Assembly: GCA_037962975.1 (NCBI GenBank)
Contig: CM075676.1
Location: 31,305,001-31,369,000, forward strand
Length of the DNA: 64,000 nt
Direction of reading: 5' to 3'
Source of the DNA: Clitoria ternatea
Taxonomy: Eukaryota; Streptophyta; Magnoliopsida; Fabales; Fabaceae
Part shown: positions 1 to 12,262 of the stretch, in pieces
Position numbering within the stretch: the first letter of the stretch is position 1
How the letters are laid out: each line of letters starts with the position of its first letter
Notes under the pieces: model-generated
What the model was told of the DNA's origin: nothing
Database searches by the model: none
Seen by the model: the letters and a program-made list of their open reading frames with translations, nothing else
Position numbers and translations under genes: made by a program

Positions 1-503
1 ATTTTTCATCAATAAAAATAAATGAGAGTTTGGATCAAGAGAAAGCCTAAGGATTGTAAAATGCTCTTTTATGATTTTAGGTTTTTGAATTCCAAGAAAA
101 ACCATTGATTCTTGTAAACCAAGCCTCATTACAACCTGTAAAAAGACCTTGTGATTTTCGAATTAACTCTGTATAAAAAACCATTGATTAGATGACAAAC
201 AAAGTTAAATTTGTTTGATTTTATGATTGATTGAGTGAAATGGGTTACCAATTGCATAGAGATAAACACTTGTGAGGTAAGCCTGAAATTCTGCTTGATT
301 GTTAATAGAATATTGCAAATAATTTTATCATTAAACCTTTGTTATATTTGATATCAGTTTTTGATTATTACAAAATAGTTGAAATTGTGTAATTATTTTT
401 TGTGATAAATTTTCAGACTAACTTAAAAATTTGATTTCAAATTTTTATTTTCTTATTTTTCTCTCTTGCTCGAGGACGAGCAATGTCTCAAGTTGGGGGT
501 ATT
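1..503 (+). mobile_element. 3' internal tail of an Athila/Tat-type LTR retrotransposon
   Basis: AT-rich non-coding sequence that ends in the motif CTCGAGGACGAGCAA (about 469-483) followed by a purine-rich polypurine tract (AAGTTGGGGGT, about 490-500) just before a TG dinucleotide. That motif pair is typical of the 3' end of plant Athila/Tat/Ogre gypsy elements. No coding sequence is visible; the element's genes lie outside the window to the left. Confidence 0.6.
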
Positions 504-694
504 TGTTAGTCCTCAAATTTTCAATAAAAGCTTAAATAAAAATTTCATAAAATTCATAAAAATTAGTTTAATTTGTTAGAAAATTAGGATTTAAATTCAA
601 TAAATGAATGTTGTTGGAAATAATCTGCCCTTGATCAATTTTCTCTAGTTTTGCAGTGAAAAAGTTAAGAAATCAAGAGAAAATTACACTGGAG

Positions 695-1018
695 ATCTGA
701 CGCGTAGCCTCACCCCACGCGTAGCATCAAGAGCTACTTTTGATGCTGACGCTACGCATCAAATCCACGCGTAGCGTCAGTGCTGCGTGGTCTCCACTCC
801 TACTTTTGGCCAACCACCCCACTTGGACCCAATAATGGGCACTCCACTCAGCCCAAGGGCCACCCCAATCAGCATAAATGGCCAAAAACTCGTGGAAACA
901 TGTCCAAGTGGCCAGGCATGATCAAGATTAATTATTGAAAGTGGCCATTATCAAGTGTTTAATGGAGGCTGAGTCAGGGATCTGACGCGTAGCGTCACAG
1001 GGACGCGTAGCGTCAGCA
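695..1018. repeat. GC-rich palindromic ACGCGTAGCGTCA motif cluster in U3
   Basis: The motif (G/C)ACGCGTAGC(G/A)TCA occurs about five times in direct orientation (near 700, 716, 761, 984, 1002) and once inverted (TGACGCTACGC, about 748-758). ACGCGT is itself self-complementary, so hairpins can form. The cluster sits in otherwise AT-rich U3, within about 340 bp upstream of the TATA box. Confidence 0.7.
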
Positions 1019-1032
1019 CCCTTGCTCAGCCC

Positions 1033-1040
1033 TATAAATA
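1033..1040 (+). promoter_or_regulatory. LTR TATA box
   Basis: CCTATAAATAGGG, a consensus plant TATA box, about 20 bp downstream of the last palindromic repeat. A CT-rich leader follows, as expected at the U3/R boundary. Confidence 0.65.
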
Positions 1041-2025
1041 GGGCCATCCAACACCATTCATAGCATCCCATTCCATACACTTCTCTTCTCTTCTCTCTTG
1101 TGCTCGACTTTGAGTACTTCTTTTGTGAGTTGTAGTTCTAGAATAGTTTTCTAGATACTTGAGTGTGTTTCGGTGTATTGTGATCGTTGTATCGTGAAGT
1201 TTCCATCGTCTTCTTCGTAATGTCAAACTCTGTAAGTGTTGTTTTTACTTTTACCATGTGTAACTAATCTGTTTATGTTGGAATTGGTGAACTAATCTAT
1301 TGAGTATAATGTTGTGAATTCGACCTCTGCATGTTTATGATTCAAGTCCATGTTAGTATTTCAACCTTTTATTAATATGAACGTCAAACGGGAGAATGAT
1401 TTTCATGTGTATCGAAACTGGTTTTATTAGTGTAAATGTCAAACGGGAGAATGATTATTTATGCCGTATTGAAACTTGTTTTGACGAAAGTAAAAAGTTA
1501 GAATACCCTTGGTATCTCAATTCTATAGGGGTTGTTAACCATTGTTGCCATAAGGCCAGGTCTTAATGCAAGTTTTTACTGAGAAAGCTCACGAGGGATC
1601 GGACTTTACGGTGAATTCTTAGAATTTATATCACGAGGGATCGGTTATAATGATTTTAAGCTGCAATGACATGAAACTTGATGATTAAACATGCATGTTT
1701 TGAGTTCCTCATTGTTATTCTAGATTAGGGATCCAATTTCTAGCATAATTTGTTTATCTGTGTTTATCTCAAGTATCTTACCTATTCTAGGTTACAACTC
1801 AACTTTTTAGATAGATTTTATTTTCTTTTTATCCTATGAATCACTCAACCATGCTATCTTGTGAATATTGTATAAACTGTACATAAATCATTCTTTTGTT
1901 CATAATTTCCTTCATATTTACCATAGTAAGTAGAAGATTACTGTTGTTATTGGACTTTCAATCCCAGTGGAACGATATCTAAATTTCGAAAACTACAAAC
2001 GATTGGTGCGCTTGCCAATTCACAA

Positions 2026-2160
2026 AGCCCGGTTACAACCGACGGGCGAACAACCTCCACACATTCATACACATATCCATAAAACTTTCACTCAGCATCA
2101 TCTCTTACCCGATTTGGTCATTCTAACAACTCAAACAGTGTCCTATTCTCATTAATTATA
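2026..2160. other. Unassigned spacer between two LTR fragments
   Basis: Short AC-rich stretch between the Athila/Tat-type LTR and the minus-strand LTR fragment. The 62-codon open frame through it shows no recognisable protein features. It may still belong to the U5 end of the first LTR. Confidence 0.3.
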
Positions 2161-3102
2161 ACCCGAACACCCCCCTTACCTCTATTCCAAGCTTCATCAC
2201 TGCTCCTAGTGCCGATTACGCCCTCTAAGCGCTGGGTTCCAGGTTTCATCTCCGATTCCAACACCAACTTTGTCACTCAGCTTTCCGACGTGTGTTTTGC
2301 TACCAAGGAGTGGAAAACAGAGCCTTACCCCGCCATGCATGGCCATTCGGTCATTGAGTACAAATGAAAAGAGATGAGATAACTCAATTCAAATGGTCCA
2401 ATGGACTCACCTTGAAGCCACGATCACAGAAATGGGGTTCGATCAAAGTTTTAACACAAATGGAGTCCTCCCCTGGGACATGCAACACAGCAGCGAGAAG
2501 GAGAAACGAAGAAGAAGAAAACAGATCCAGGAGGAGAAAGAATAAGTGACTCGTACGAATAATAAGGAGGAAGAGAGAAGAAACCTCTTTTATATAAGGC
2601 TCAGGGTAAAACAGCCTTTTCCCCCCTTTTCTAATCATATCTCATTTCTCCCATTTTACAATTAATCAACTAAGTTTATTTACTTTCCCAACATTTTAAT
2701 CATTCGAAATTGTTTAATACCTCATAAAGGTATCGATCCGATCTGAATACCGACCAACCGGTATTCTGGCGTAATACCCACACATCGGTAATTCGAGCTA
2801 ACTCCTGAGAGATCGGACGCTACATCCGTTCTCGCATCCTCGGTACATATATCCGGACTCTAATTCCGAGTCAGGAATTCTTCCTACACCGGATAAGCAT
2901 TAGTTGCAGAATAGTACGTCTTCGACTGCTTCCAAACGTGCATCCGGTCTTCAACCTCATTCACTTTTCAACATCAGAGACCGGCCCGACATCGGATCTC
3001 TTGACCCTGGCTTAGAACGGATTAAATGTCTAGTAAATCCCAAATCATTTATTAATATTTTCCACTCATCGTAATTTTTGTTAAAATATCCGGGATGTTA
3101 CA
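2161..3102 (-). mobile_element. Chromovirus-like LTR fragment, minus orientation
   Basis: The right end reads GGGATGTTACA on the plus strand. On the minus strand this is TGTAACATCCC, the start of Tekay/Del-type plant LTRs. A TATA-like CCTTATATAAAAG (minus strand, 2585-2597) separates a U3 rich in ATCGG/CCGGAT words from a purine/pyrimidine-biased leader. The right edge abuts a gag remnant at a point homologous to 13132, so this LTR interrupted that gag. The left edge is unclear. About 2203-2350 has an open plus-strand frame of roughly 50 codons that I do not recognise. Confidence 0.55.
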
Positions 3103-4195
3103 GTTCCAAAATAAAGGTACTAAATCTTCTAGGTGCGTGAAGTATGAGAACAGACTTCGATCCAAATTGAAGGAAGCTATATGGTATTAAGAGATCCGTA
3201 ATTTCCCCGTTTTAGTGAACAAATATAGAATTCTGGAGGAAGATCAATTAGCCTGGGTGGCTAAAAGAAAGACTGATAAACATTTGAAACCCTAAGTTGA
3301 CAAGTTTAAGAGACAGACTCAACAAGATCCAAACTGTTATCAGAGTGGATCCTCGTCATCTGGTGGTCGTGGTAGTGGCCGATTTCAAGGAAAATGTTTC
3401 CATTATGGTTGTGGCAACATGGCCTAATATTGTAACAAGAGAACTGAAGTGATTTGTCACCAATGTGGGTGAAAGGACCATATTCAACCTGAGTGCCCTT
3501 AAAATACTAGGACTGATGTTCCGAGTGGTCGTGGTAATATCACTAATGTCACTGACTGTAGTAGTGGTGGACATCGTGGTGGTCATAATGGAGGGGGTCA
3601 TGGAACCCAACCTCCCAAAATAAATGAAGTATAAGTCAGGGGTAGTCGGTAACAAACTATTCCTAGTCGTATTTTTGCTATCATTGGTACTGAGCCTGAG
3701 CAAGCAGATGATTTAGTGTAAAAGTAAGTGTCTGATTAATGATTTTTTCAAGTGTAATTTTTGATTTTGTTGCAACCTTCTCCTTTATATCTAAGGATTG
3801 TGTCGAATGTCTAAAATTACGTGTGACTTGTTTAAGGGGCGCTTTACTTGTTACAACCCTGATTGGTAATTGTCTGCGGACAACCAGTGTATGTAAGGAT
3901 GTGTGTTTGACTCTGGGTGATAGAAAGTTTATCACCAACTTGGTTTATTTGCCTTTGAAGGACCTTGATGTGATTTTAGGCGTCGATTGGTTATCTACCA
4001 TCCATGTGATGGTTGATTGTCACAATAAGAAAGTTGTATTCCCAGCAGAACCTGTTCTTAATTTTGTAATAAGTGGCATATCTCAGTTATTTGTGATACT
4101 TACTATGTCTGAAGGCAAGAGTTCAGTTAATTTATATGAATTTTCGAATGTTGTTCCAGAAGATGTTCCTGGCTTGCCTTTATAACAGGAAGTTG
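3103..4195 (+). pseudogene. Decayed gag and protease of a Tekay-like Ty3/gypsy element
   Basis: The translated remnant starts in the middle of gag and aligns by eye with the better preserved gag at 13130-13345. It continues through two cysteine/histidine zinc-knuckle-like segments (about 3395-3500) into a protease-like region. The longest open piece (3739-4185) shows the end of a retropepsin: an SFIS-type segment near its start, then an I-L-G-V-D-W-L motif (about 3976-3996) that usually closes the Ty3/gypsy protease. Several stops (for example near 3188, 3293 and 3425) break the frame. It is non-functional. Confidence 0.8.
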
Positions 4196-5000
4196 AGTTT
4201 GTCATCGATCTTGTTCCCAATGTCGAGCCTATTTCTAAGGCATTTTATGGGATGTCTCTAGTAACTAGATGAATTGAAGCAGCAAAAGGATGAATTATTA
4301 GACAAGTGGTTTATTTGTCTAAATGTTTCACCTTGGGGTGCTCTGGTGTTACTTGATAGTAAGAAAGACAACTTTATATGACTGTGTATTGATTATAAGC
4401 AGTTGAACAAGCTAACTATAAAAAACAAGTATCCCTTACTGCACATTGATGATTTGTTGGATCAGTTAGTAGAAACCACTGTGTTTTCCAAGATCGAACT
4501 TTGGTCCAGACACCATCAAATTCATATGAAGTCGAATGACATTCCGAACATGGCATTCCAAACCGATATGGTCATTATGAATATGTTTGGTGTCGTTCGG
4601 TATAACTAATGCACCAATGATTTTCATGGATTATACGAATCTATCTTTCATCCTTATTTAGATAGGTCCATAGTGGTATTTATTGATGACATACTAATTT
4701 ACTCCAAATCATATGAGGAACATGAGAAACATCTCTAACTTGTGTAAAAAGTGTTATGAGAGAAGCAATTATATGCTACGTTCTCAAAGTGTAAGTTCTA
4801 GTAGGATAAAGTGTAGTTATTGGGCCATGTGATTTCTAAAGATGGTGTGGCAGTAGATCTAGCTAAGGTTAAAGTTGTAATGGCTTGGAAACACCCTCAG
4901 CCTGTTACTAAAATCTAAAGTTTCCTTAGGTTGGTTGGCTACTATCAAAGGTTTATTAAAGGGTTTTCTCATTTAGCTTGCCATTGACAAAGTTAACTCA
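4196..5000 (+). pseudogene. Decayed reverse transcriptase domain (Ty3/gypsy)
   Basis: Continues the polyprotein from the protease remnant. Recognisable blocks include C-I-D-Y-K-Q-L-N (about 4386-4409), the P-H-I-D-D-L-L-D-Q type block near 4440-4460 and the catalytic F-I-D-D block (about 4678-4692, encoding Y/F-I-D-D-I-L). The frame is interrupted several times by stops and small shifts. Confidence 0.8.
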
Positions 5001-5520
5001 AAAGAATTAACCATTTGTATGGACTCCTAAATGTGAAAGGATTTTTTTTAGAGCTGAAGCAAAGACTCACTTCTACACCTGTCTTTTACCTGACTTGCAG
5101 AAAGACTTTATGGTGTACTATGATGCATCCAAGCTTGAGCTTAGATGTGTATTGATGTAGAATGAAAAGGTGATTGCTTATGCATCAAGACAATTGCAAC
5201 CACATAAGGTGAATTACCCCACTCATGATCTTGAATTAACAGATGTGGTGTTTGCCTTAAAGTTATGGAGGCATTATTTGTATGGTTTAAGGTTTAAGGT
5301 CTTTAGTGATCATAAAAGCCTCAAATACCTCTTTGATCAAAAGGAGTTGAATATGTATCAACAACGATGGATGAAAATTTAAAAGGACTATGACTTTAAT
5401 TTGAAGTACCATCCTGGAAAGGCTAATGTTATGGCTGATGCTTTAAGCAAAAAATCTATTCATGTGGTGGCTTTAATGGTAAAGGAACATGAGTTACTTG
5501 AATAGTTTAGAGATTTAAAT
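5001..5520 (+). pseudogene. Decayed RNase H domain (Ty3/gypsy)
   Basis: Encodes the Y-D-A-S-K block near 5119-5133 (RNase H D-A-S motif), the A-Y-A-S-R-Q-L block near 5177-5197, the T-H-D-L-E-L block near 5221-5238 and the S-D-H-K-S-L-K-Y-L block near 5307-5333. These are the standard landmarks of gypsy RNase H. The intact piece 5170-5382 closely resembles the RNase H start of the minus-strand chromovirus near 55400-55550. Stops near 5158, 5381 and 5505 disable it. Confidence 0.85.
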
Positions 5521-6262
5521 CCCGATGTTGAGATAAAGCCTGATGGTGCGATGATTGTTGGCACTTTAAAGATTCTTAAGGAATTCTTGAAACTGGTACA
5601 TGATTAATAGAAATTCGATTTGTACCTTCAAGAGTTGAAGGAGCTTTAAGCGAATGGCAAAGATATGGCACTCGTATAAGAGGCCGATGGAATTTGGCAG
5701 GTCAATGGGAGAATCTATATGCCTGATGGCAATGACTTGAGAAAAAATATCCTGGATAAAGCACATCAAAGTATGTTATTCACCCTCGTACGACAAAAAT
5801 GTATCAAGATCTGAAAAAGAATTTCTCGTGGCCAGGATTGAAAAGATATATAATAAAGTTTATGGCATCTTGTTTGATCTGATAGAAAGAAAAAATTGAA
5901 CACCAGAAGCCTATTGGAATGTTGCAAACTCTTGACATTGTAATTTGGCAATAATATTCTATCTCTTTGGATTTTGTGTCTGGATTACCTAGAAGACGAG
6001 CTGGTCATGATGGTATTTGGGTGATAGTCAACAGGCTTACCAAGTTTGCCCATTTTCTTGTTGTTAGTACAACAAGCTCCATGGAGAAACTAACACAATT
6101 ATATATGAAATAAGTGGTAAAGTTACATGGTATACCTTCTAGCATCATTTCGGATCATGATCAACAATTTACCTTACATTTTTTGGGTAGTCTCTATTAG
6201 GATTTGGGTTCTAGATTGAAACTAAGTTCAACTTATCATCCATAAATTGTTTAGTTCCCAAG
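5521..6262 (+). pseudogene. Truncated integrase remnant (Ty3/gypsy)
   Basis: Integrase landmarks remain: a degraded zinc-binding region near 5760-5900, a catalytic-core block L-D-F-V-S-G-L (about 5962-5985), and an I-I-S-D-H-D-Q block (about 6145-6168) corresponding to the second catalytic Asp. The copy ends at S-T-Y-H-P (about 6227-6243) and jumps straight into LTR-like sequence, so the third catalytic residue, the C-terminal domain and any chromodomain are deleted. Multiple stops are present. Confidence 0.75.
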
Positions 6263-6819
6263 GTACCACTATTTATAGCACTCAGATTTGTTATGTGGAT
6301 TATCCATTTTAGCACTTAGATTTGTTGTTGATGAAGTCAGATTCGCATTGCAAGCTTTTATGCATTTGAAAAGAATTTGATTTTTGGAAATTCCATGACA
6401 TTCAATGATTTTTGTTGAGAGAATAATAATATATATGTATATGTGTAGGTGTTGGAAGAAATAGAGGGGTCTGATTTGAAATTGAAAGGATGATTAATAT
6501 ATGGTTTGATGATTTATATGTCATTGTGCTGTGTTTGTGATATATTGAATTATACAACCTAATATGTAATTTTATCTAGAAATTATTATTTACTACTTTG
6601 AGTATTGCTAACCTTTCAACATTTATTTTAGTGAGTTTTCAGGGTGACAATGTCGCCTAGCGAGCTCAAAGATAGAGTAATGCAATACTAGATGAGGAAA
6701 TTATATTTAATCACTTTGTGGTTGTGCTTGTTGTTTTGTTGATGGTTAAAGTTTATGTCAAAGCTCTTTGATTGGCTTTAATTGGTGAACACATGTATCT
6801 AATGTCAAATGTTGGGTTA

Positions 6820-6857
<38 letters not shown>

Positions 6858-7015
6858 TGTAAGACATTGTTGCATGATTGTTAGTGGATATGACACCTCA
6901 CTGGAGGTTTAGATTGTATTTTGCAATGCTATTATGTTGAGGATTCAATCCTCCATATGTCCAAGAATTGTTTGAACTGGAATGATTGTGAATTGACGTA
7001 TAGTTGTGTTATGTA
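6263..7015 (+). mobile_element. LTR fragment of the 3103-6262 element
   Basis: By eye this stretch is collinear with 9795-10690 inside the larger LTR below. Shared blocks include TTATGCATTTGAAAAGAAT, TTTTAGTGAGTTTTCA and GAGGAATT-like words. The U3 start is missing, consistent with one deletion that removed the integrase C-terminus and the beginning of the LTR. An (AT)n run occupies about 6823-6852. Confidence 0.6.
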
Positions 7016-7650
7016 GGTCATGCTCTGAGGTTGACAAATTCAATTGATAACCTGTTAGATATTAATATATATATAGGTGTTATCTATTGCATTAAAACAG
7101 TCAATTGAAATATTATAAGGTTTAATCTTAGAAGGTCTAACTTTGATAATATGTTTGATGTTAATAATATTAGTTTACAATGTTTTTGGAAGTAATTATG
7201 TAACTCAGTGAAAATATAAAACATGAGAGAAAATAGATATGAACATAATTTTTATGAACAAAAAGTTTGCATTGTAAATCTATTTCTCGAGTCTAACATT
7301 AAGATTAATCAAATATGAAATAAGAATGAGACAAAAAATGATAGCAACACTTAAATGTAGCCAATCTTGAACTTGCCAAAAAAGGAAGGAAAATGCATTA
7401 TCATATATTGTTAGACTATTATATTAAACTTTTTAATAGTAATAGTTGTAATTAATTTATATGAATGACAAAAAAAAGAATGTTGAATGAAATAATTTGT
7501 ACAACAATCGCTTGGTGGATGCTGCTCGAAGGATTGTTAGACGTAAACAAAAGGGACGAAATGACCAAGAATCTGTAGATGGTAGTTCAGAAATATAAAA
7601 TAATACACGTGTAGTATGCTTTATACAAAATACCTAAACCATATGTAAAA
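7016..7650. other. AT-rich stretch with no recognisable feature
   Basis: No open reading frame, RNA gene or repeat boundary could be supported. It may be decayed retroelement sequence. Confidence 0.4.
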
Positions 7651-7995
7651 TGTAACATCCTCATTTTTATTAATTAGGATACTTTAGGAAGAATTCAAAT
7701 GAGACATATGATTAAAAATTCATCGGCTCGTAACTAATTAAATTCGTGGGTTATTAAATTAAAAATTTTAAGACACGACCCACTAAGCTAGAAACTATCT
7801 CACTCCACCCTCTCTTTAAAACTCATTCCACTTCACTCCTCTCATTTTCATCATCATCTTCATGATACCACCACCACGCCATCTTTCTCTCCACTATTTC
7901 TCTTTATCTTTCTCTTTCTCTCCTTCATCACTGAGCCATCTTCCAAGCCACCACCACCTTATTTCCCTCCCCCTCTATAACCACCACACCAAGTG

Positions 7996-7998
7996 ATT

Positions 7999-8092
<94 letters not shown>
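7996..8092. repeat. Compound microsatellite (CTTT)n-(CT)n-(AT)n
   Basis: About 36 bp of TTTC/CTTT units, then about 30 bp of CT and about 30 bp of AT dinucleotides. The resulting open frames are low-complexity artefacts. Confidence 0.95.
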
Positions 8093-8093
<1 letters not shown>

Positions 8094-10752
8094 TTATCTC
8101 TATCTTGCTTTTCTCTCTTGAAGCCACCACCGTTTTCTCCTCCTTTCACCACAAAACCCGTGACCTCCATTTTCCTCATTCTCTCTCGAATCCACTTGCA
8201 TGCACATCAACCATTGTCGCAGAGCTTAGAGGTTGTGTCGAGGTTAATCAAACGTACGATCGAAAGTCAAAAGAAAGATTCTTGGTCACCAATCAATGTG
8301 GAATGACGTCAGTAAGTTAAACTTACTCTTTCCCTTGCATGCATGTTCATTTTTGCATGCATGATCATTTTCTTCTTCCTTCTTGCTGCATGTTGAAAGT
8401 GAGGTTTTCATGGGATTTTGATCAGTCTGCATGGGAAAGGTTTGCTCTATTTTTGGAAAAATCATGAACCCAAAATTTTTTTCTCTTTTTTGTCTATTTG
8501 CAACGAGCTATAGAACACCTAAATCTGATATCTAGAGTAAAAGTTATGCCCAAAACACCAAAGGCTATTCTGGCTAGATTTTAGCTACGGGTCAGCAACC
8601 TTTTCTTGAAATCTGGGGTTGTTTAGCTTAGAACTGCCTTTTGGTGTCTTTATAAAAGTTGTAATAAATTTTGTTACAAAAATTTTGAGACCAGAATCAC
8701 TGAAATTAAACACCCGTAGCTTAAGTTATGATTAAAATCGTGAAGCATGCACATGTTACTTTTTCCGATCACATGCATGTTTTTCTTTTCCATTGCATGC
8801 AATGTTTTTGATGTTCCCTTTTCTCTTCTCTAGTTTGGTCGTGTATATTTGTAAAGGCGTTGGTAGGATTTCAAAGCTCCAGGGTAGTTTCGACACCTTG
8901 TCTTTTGAAACCCTCAATTGGTACAATCCTCATTGAAACGCCACCATTTTGGCTTTCTAGCCCCGATTTTAATGTTTCAGTAATTTATGAATTATGAGAG
9001 TATTTTTAGTTAATTTTTTGAATGTTTTGAAATATAGGACATAGACGTTTGAAGCTAAGTCGAAAGTTACATTTTATTTTGGAGAGTCGGATAACTCCCT
9101 GAGGTATGTGTTAACGTACGAGGGGGTTTATTATTCGACTAGCGAATAAGGATTTCTAATTACGGGCGAGTTGTAAAATTTAAAAGTTTATTTTAAGTAT
9201 TAATGCCTGAAAAAACTTTGGTTTTTATAAAATAAAAATATAATTATTATTTATGTTTTGAAATATTGTTCATAAATGAAAGTTTAGTGTTTGATAGATG
9301 TTGATATCAATTTTATGAGAATTTGATTCATGAAATGCTATTGAATATATTTCTCAGTGGGTTTCGTTGTTGGCAATGACCCATGATGGTGCTAAAAATG
9401 TTTGAGAGATTTGAAATTTATATTATGAAATAATATTTATGATGTGACACCTAGTGCTTGACATTGTTGATGATTGGCTGATACTATTTTATTGGAATGT
9501 TATTGGTTGTGTCTTATGGAGGCGTTATATGTTGTTAAAGCCTGTTGTGCTAGTTATGTATCGTTGATGATTTTTGTGAATGATATGTATTATTGATGGT
9601 TGTTGAATTGATGAATATTAAGGTTAGTGGAATTAGACTATGATGTTAGGCGTAGTTATATATATGTGGTATGATTCACATCCATGCATTTTGCATTATC
9701 ATGACATCATATACATTAATAAAGTGTTACGATTCACTCAACACCACGATTTGCTGTTTGAGATTACCAATTATTACACTACAATTTGCTATGTGGTTAC
9801 CTAGATATCCACCACTTTATAACACTGCGATTTATTGTGTGGATTATCCTTTGGCACTATGATTTACCTTGTTGTGAAGTTGGATTTACATTGCATGCTT
9901 TTATGCATTTGAAAAGAATATGCTTTCAAAGTCCATGACATTTAGATACTGCATTTGAAAGTATTAGAGTATTGATGTATGTTTAGTTGATAAAAGTTTA
10001 GAGGTAATATGATGATGTTTGATATAAAAATACTGAATTGATGATTGATTTGTTCTTGATGGTGATTGGAGATTGAATTGATGGTTTGAGAGATGCTTTG
10101 TTGGTTTACGTGTCATTATATTGTGGTTATAATATTTTAAATTTCTTGACCTAATAGGTACTCTATCTGTGAATTACTATTTACTGCTTAGAGTGGTACT
10201 CACCCTTTAACTTCTATTTTAGTGAGTTTTCAAGGTGATAATGTTACCTGATGAGCTCTGTATGAGGGACTGCAATGCCAAACTGAAAGGATTGTAATTA
10301 ATCATCTTATTGTGTTGTCTAAGATGGAATTTAATCTTCATGGCTCTGTTGATATTTTAAAGTTTATGTTATAGCCTTTGATTGGCTTAATTTGGCAAAC
10401 ACACGATATATATATATATATATATATAGATAATTTTGGTATGGCCCTTTCGGTTGGCCTAAGCTAGCAAGTAGTTATGGGTGTGAGGCTTGATGCCATC
10501 TTTTAGTAATTGTGATAATTATATTTATCTGATTGTTAGTGGATGGGTGGCTATCACCTCATTGGAGGTTTAGTTTAAATCTTATCATCATATGATGTTG
10601 AGGAATTAATCCTCTCTATATCCAGAAATTGTTTAAACTTTAATGATTGTGAATTTTGACATTATGATTATGTGGTATGATCAATGTTTTGGGATGGGTA
10701 TTCCTTAGTTTCTGACTTATATCATCATATATGGGAAAGGAAGGATAACCTG

Positions 10753-11781
10753 TAGAGTTGAGTAAATGGGTCAGGGCCCACGGGCCAGCCCATTTAGCTA
10801 CTCCTTATGTGGGTTATGGGTCAAAAAATTAGACCATTTAGAAAATGGGTTCACGGGTTGAGACCGCGTAACCTGTGGGTTAAAACAGGTCTAGCTCACG
10901 GGTTGACCCGCAAGGCCAAATAAAAATAAAAAATATATTAAAAATCACTTTAGAATAGAAAGAAACCCTAAGTAAAAAACTCTAAAGCTAAGCTTCTTTT
11001 TTCCCTTCATCGTTTCTTCCTCTTTACCATCTGTGCCGCCGCATCGTAACTCTCTTTACCCTTTCTTCTGGTCTTTGCATCGGCGCCCCATGATGACCCT
11101 CCTCACTGCTCGCGTTGGAAAATCCGCTCTGGTCGGAAGGAACCCTGCTCTCACAACTCTCTTTGCTCGTACTCGCACACAAGTGGACCCTTTCTTGTAA
11201 ATTGAAACTCTGCTCGGAACATCAAATCAGAACTTTGCTCGTAACTCTTTCCCTGTTAGTAACTTCAATTTTTAACTTCAATTCAGATTAATGAATGCTT
11301 AATTTATTATACTTTCTGCAACTGCATATGAAGTTATGTTCTACATATTTAGTATTTCGATTGCTGAAATTGCATGTGAAGAAACTAAAACTGAAGTTGA
11401 ATTTTGCTTGCTAAAACTTAAGTTGAATTAAGTTTTTTTGAGTGTCATTTTTTATGGGCTATTTTGTGTACAAATTAGAAAAAAAATCATCACAAAAAAG
11501 AAGTATAGAATTAAGTATACTAAACTTTTTGTGGGCTATTTTGTGTACAAATTTTTTATGGGTTGTTTTGTGTACATTTTTTTATCTTCTCAAGCTGTTG
11601 TATATTTCAAAAGAGAGATGGTTATGCTGTCAAAATGCAATTCTGCATTTTATAAATTATTTGAAAGAAATGTAATCTCATAGGCGGGTTGGCCTACGGG
11701 CCCAAAAAATCAGCCCATTTAGAAATCAGGTTCTGCGAGCCAGCCCGTTACGGGGTGGGTTGACCCGTATACCCAGCTCTA
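10753..11781. mobile_element. Non-autonomous hAT-like DNA transposon inside the LTR
   Basis: Terminal inverted repeats TAGAGTTGAGTAAATGGGTC (left) and TAGAGCTGGGTATACGGGTC (right, reverse complement) match at 16 of 20 positions. The flanking 8 bp, ATAACCTG at 10745-10752 and ATAACCTA at 11782-11789, match at 7 of 8 positions, the duplication size of hAT elements. Subterminal regions are rich in GGGCCC/CGGGCC words. No transposase is visible; the short open frames at 11438-11683 are AT-rich and unconvincing. Confidence 0.8.
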
Positions 11782-11845
11782 ATAACCTATTAGGACTTTT
11801 AGTTTATGTTTCCCCTATGTGTATTGTTAAGTTGCGTGTCACTTA

Positions 11846-12262
11846 GGTGGTGTTTGTTACGGGGGATCTTTGAACTTTCCTGGGAATGTTATTTAAAATA
11901 TTTCCTTACTCATGTTTGGTATAAGATAAAAAAATATTCCCAGGAATGTGAGATTCCCAGCAAAACTTAATTATGAAGGAATTAAAAACTTTACTTTCCC
12001 ATTTCAACAAATGGGTATCCTATACATTCCCGAGAATAAAAAAATTAGGACAAAAATGCCCTCATTTTCTTCCCAAATCCTCATAAAACAAAAAGATTCC
12101 CGGGTAAGTTTTTTAGTACCAAACATGAGAATGGGAGAAGCTAAAAAGATTCCCGAGTAAGTTTTTTATTACCAAACATGAGAAATATGTTATCCAGGAA
12201 ATGTATTCCCGGGAAACACATTCCCGGAATCTCACTTAAAAAGATCCCTCGTACCAAACACC
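11846..12262. mobile_element. MITE flanked by TTA (Tourist/Harbinger-like)
   Basis: The left end GGTGGTGTTTGTTACGGGGG and the right end, reverse complemented, GGTGTTTGGTACGAGGGATC form imperfect terminal inverted repeats. TTA sits directly outside each end (11843-11845 and 12263-12265), the target duplication of PIF/Harbinger elements. The interior repeats ATTCCCGGGAA-type words in both orientations. The open frame at 11948-12160 is incidental. Confidence 0.65.

Larger units (their letters stand above)
504..2025 (+). mobile_element. LTR of an Athila/Tat-type element (3' LTR, right edge approximate)
   Basis: Begins with TGTTAGTCCTC directly after the polypurine tract. It has a U3 with GC-rich palindromic repeats, a TATA box near 1033 and a long R/U5 with short duplicated blocks (for example CAAACGGGAGAATGATT near 1386 and 1440). 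The right edge is uncertain. The stretch ATTGGTGCGCTTGCCAATTC (about 2003-2022) resembles the LTR end of related legume elements, so I put the end near 2025. No primer-binding site follows, as expected for a 3' or solo LTR. Confidence 0.55.

Noticed and set aside
7928..8320. Small frames around the CT/AT microsatellite
   Set aside because: Low-complexity products inside an LTR; no coding evidence.
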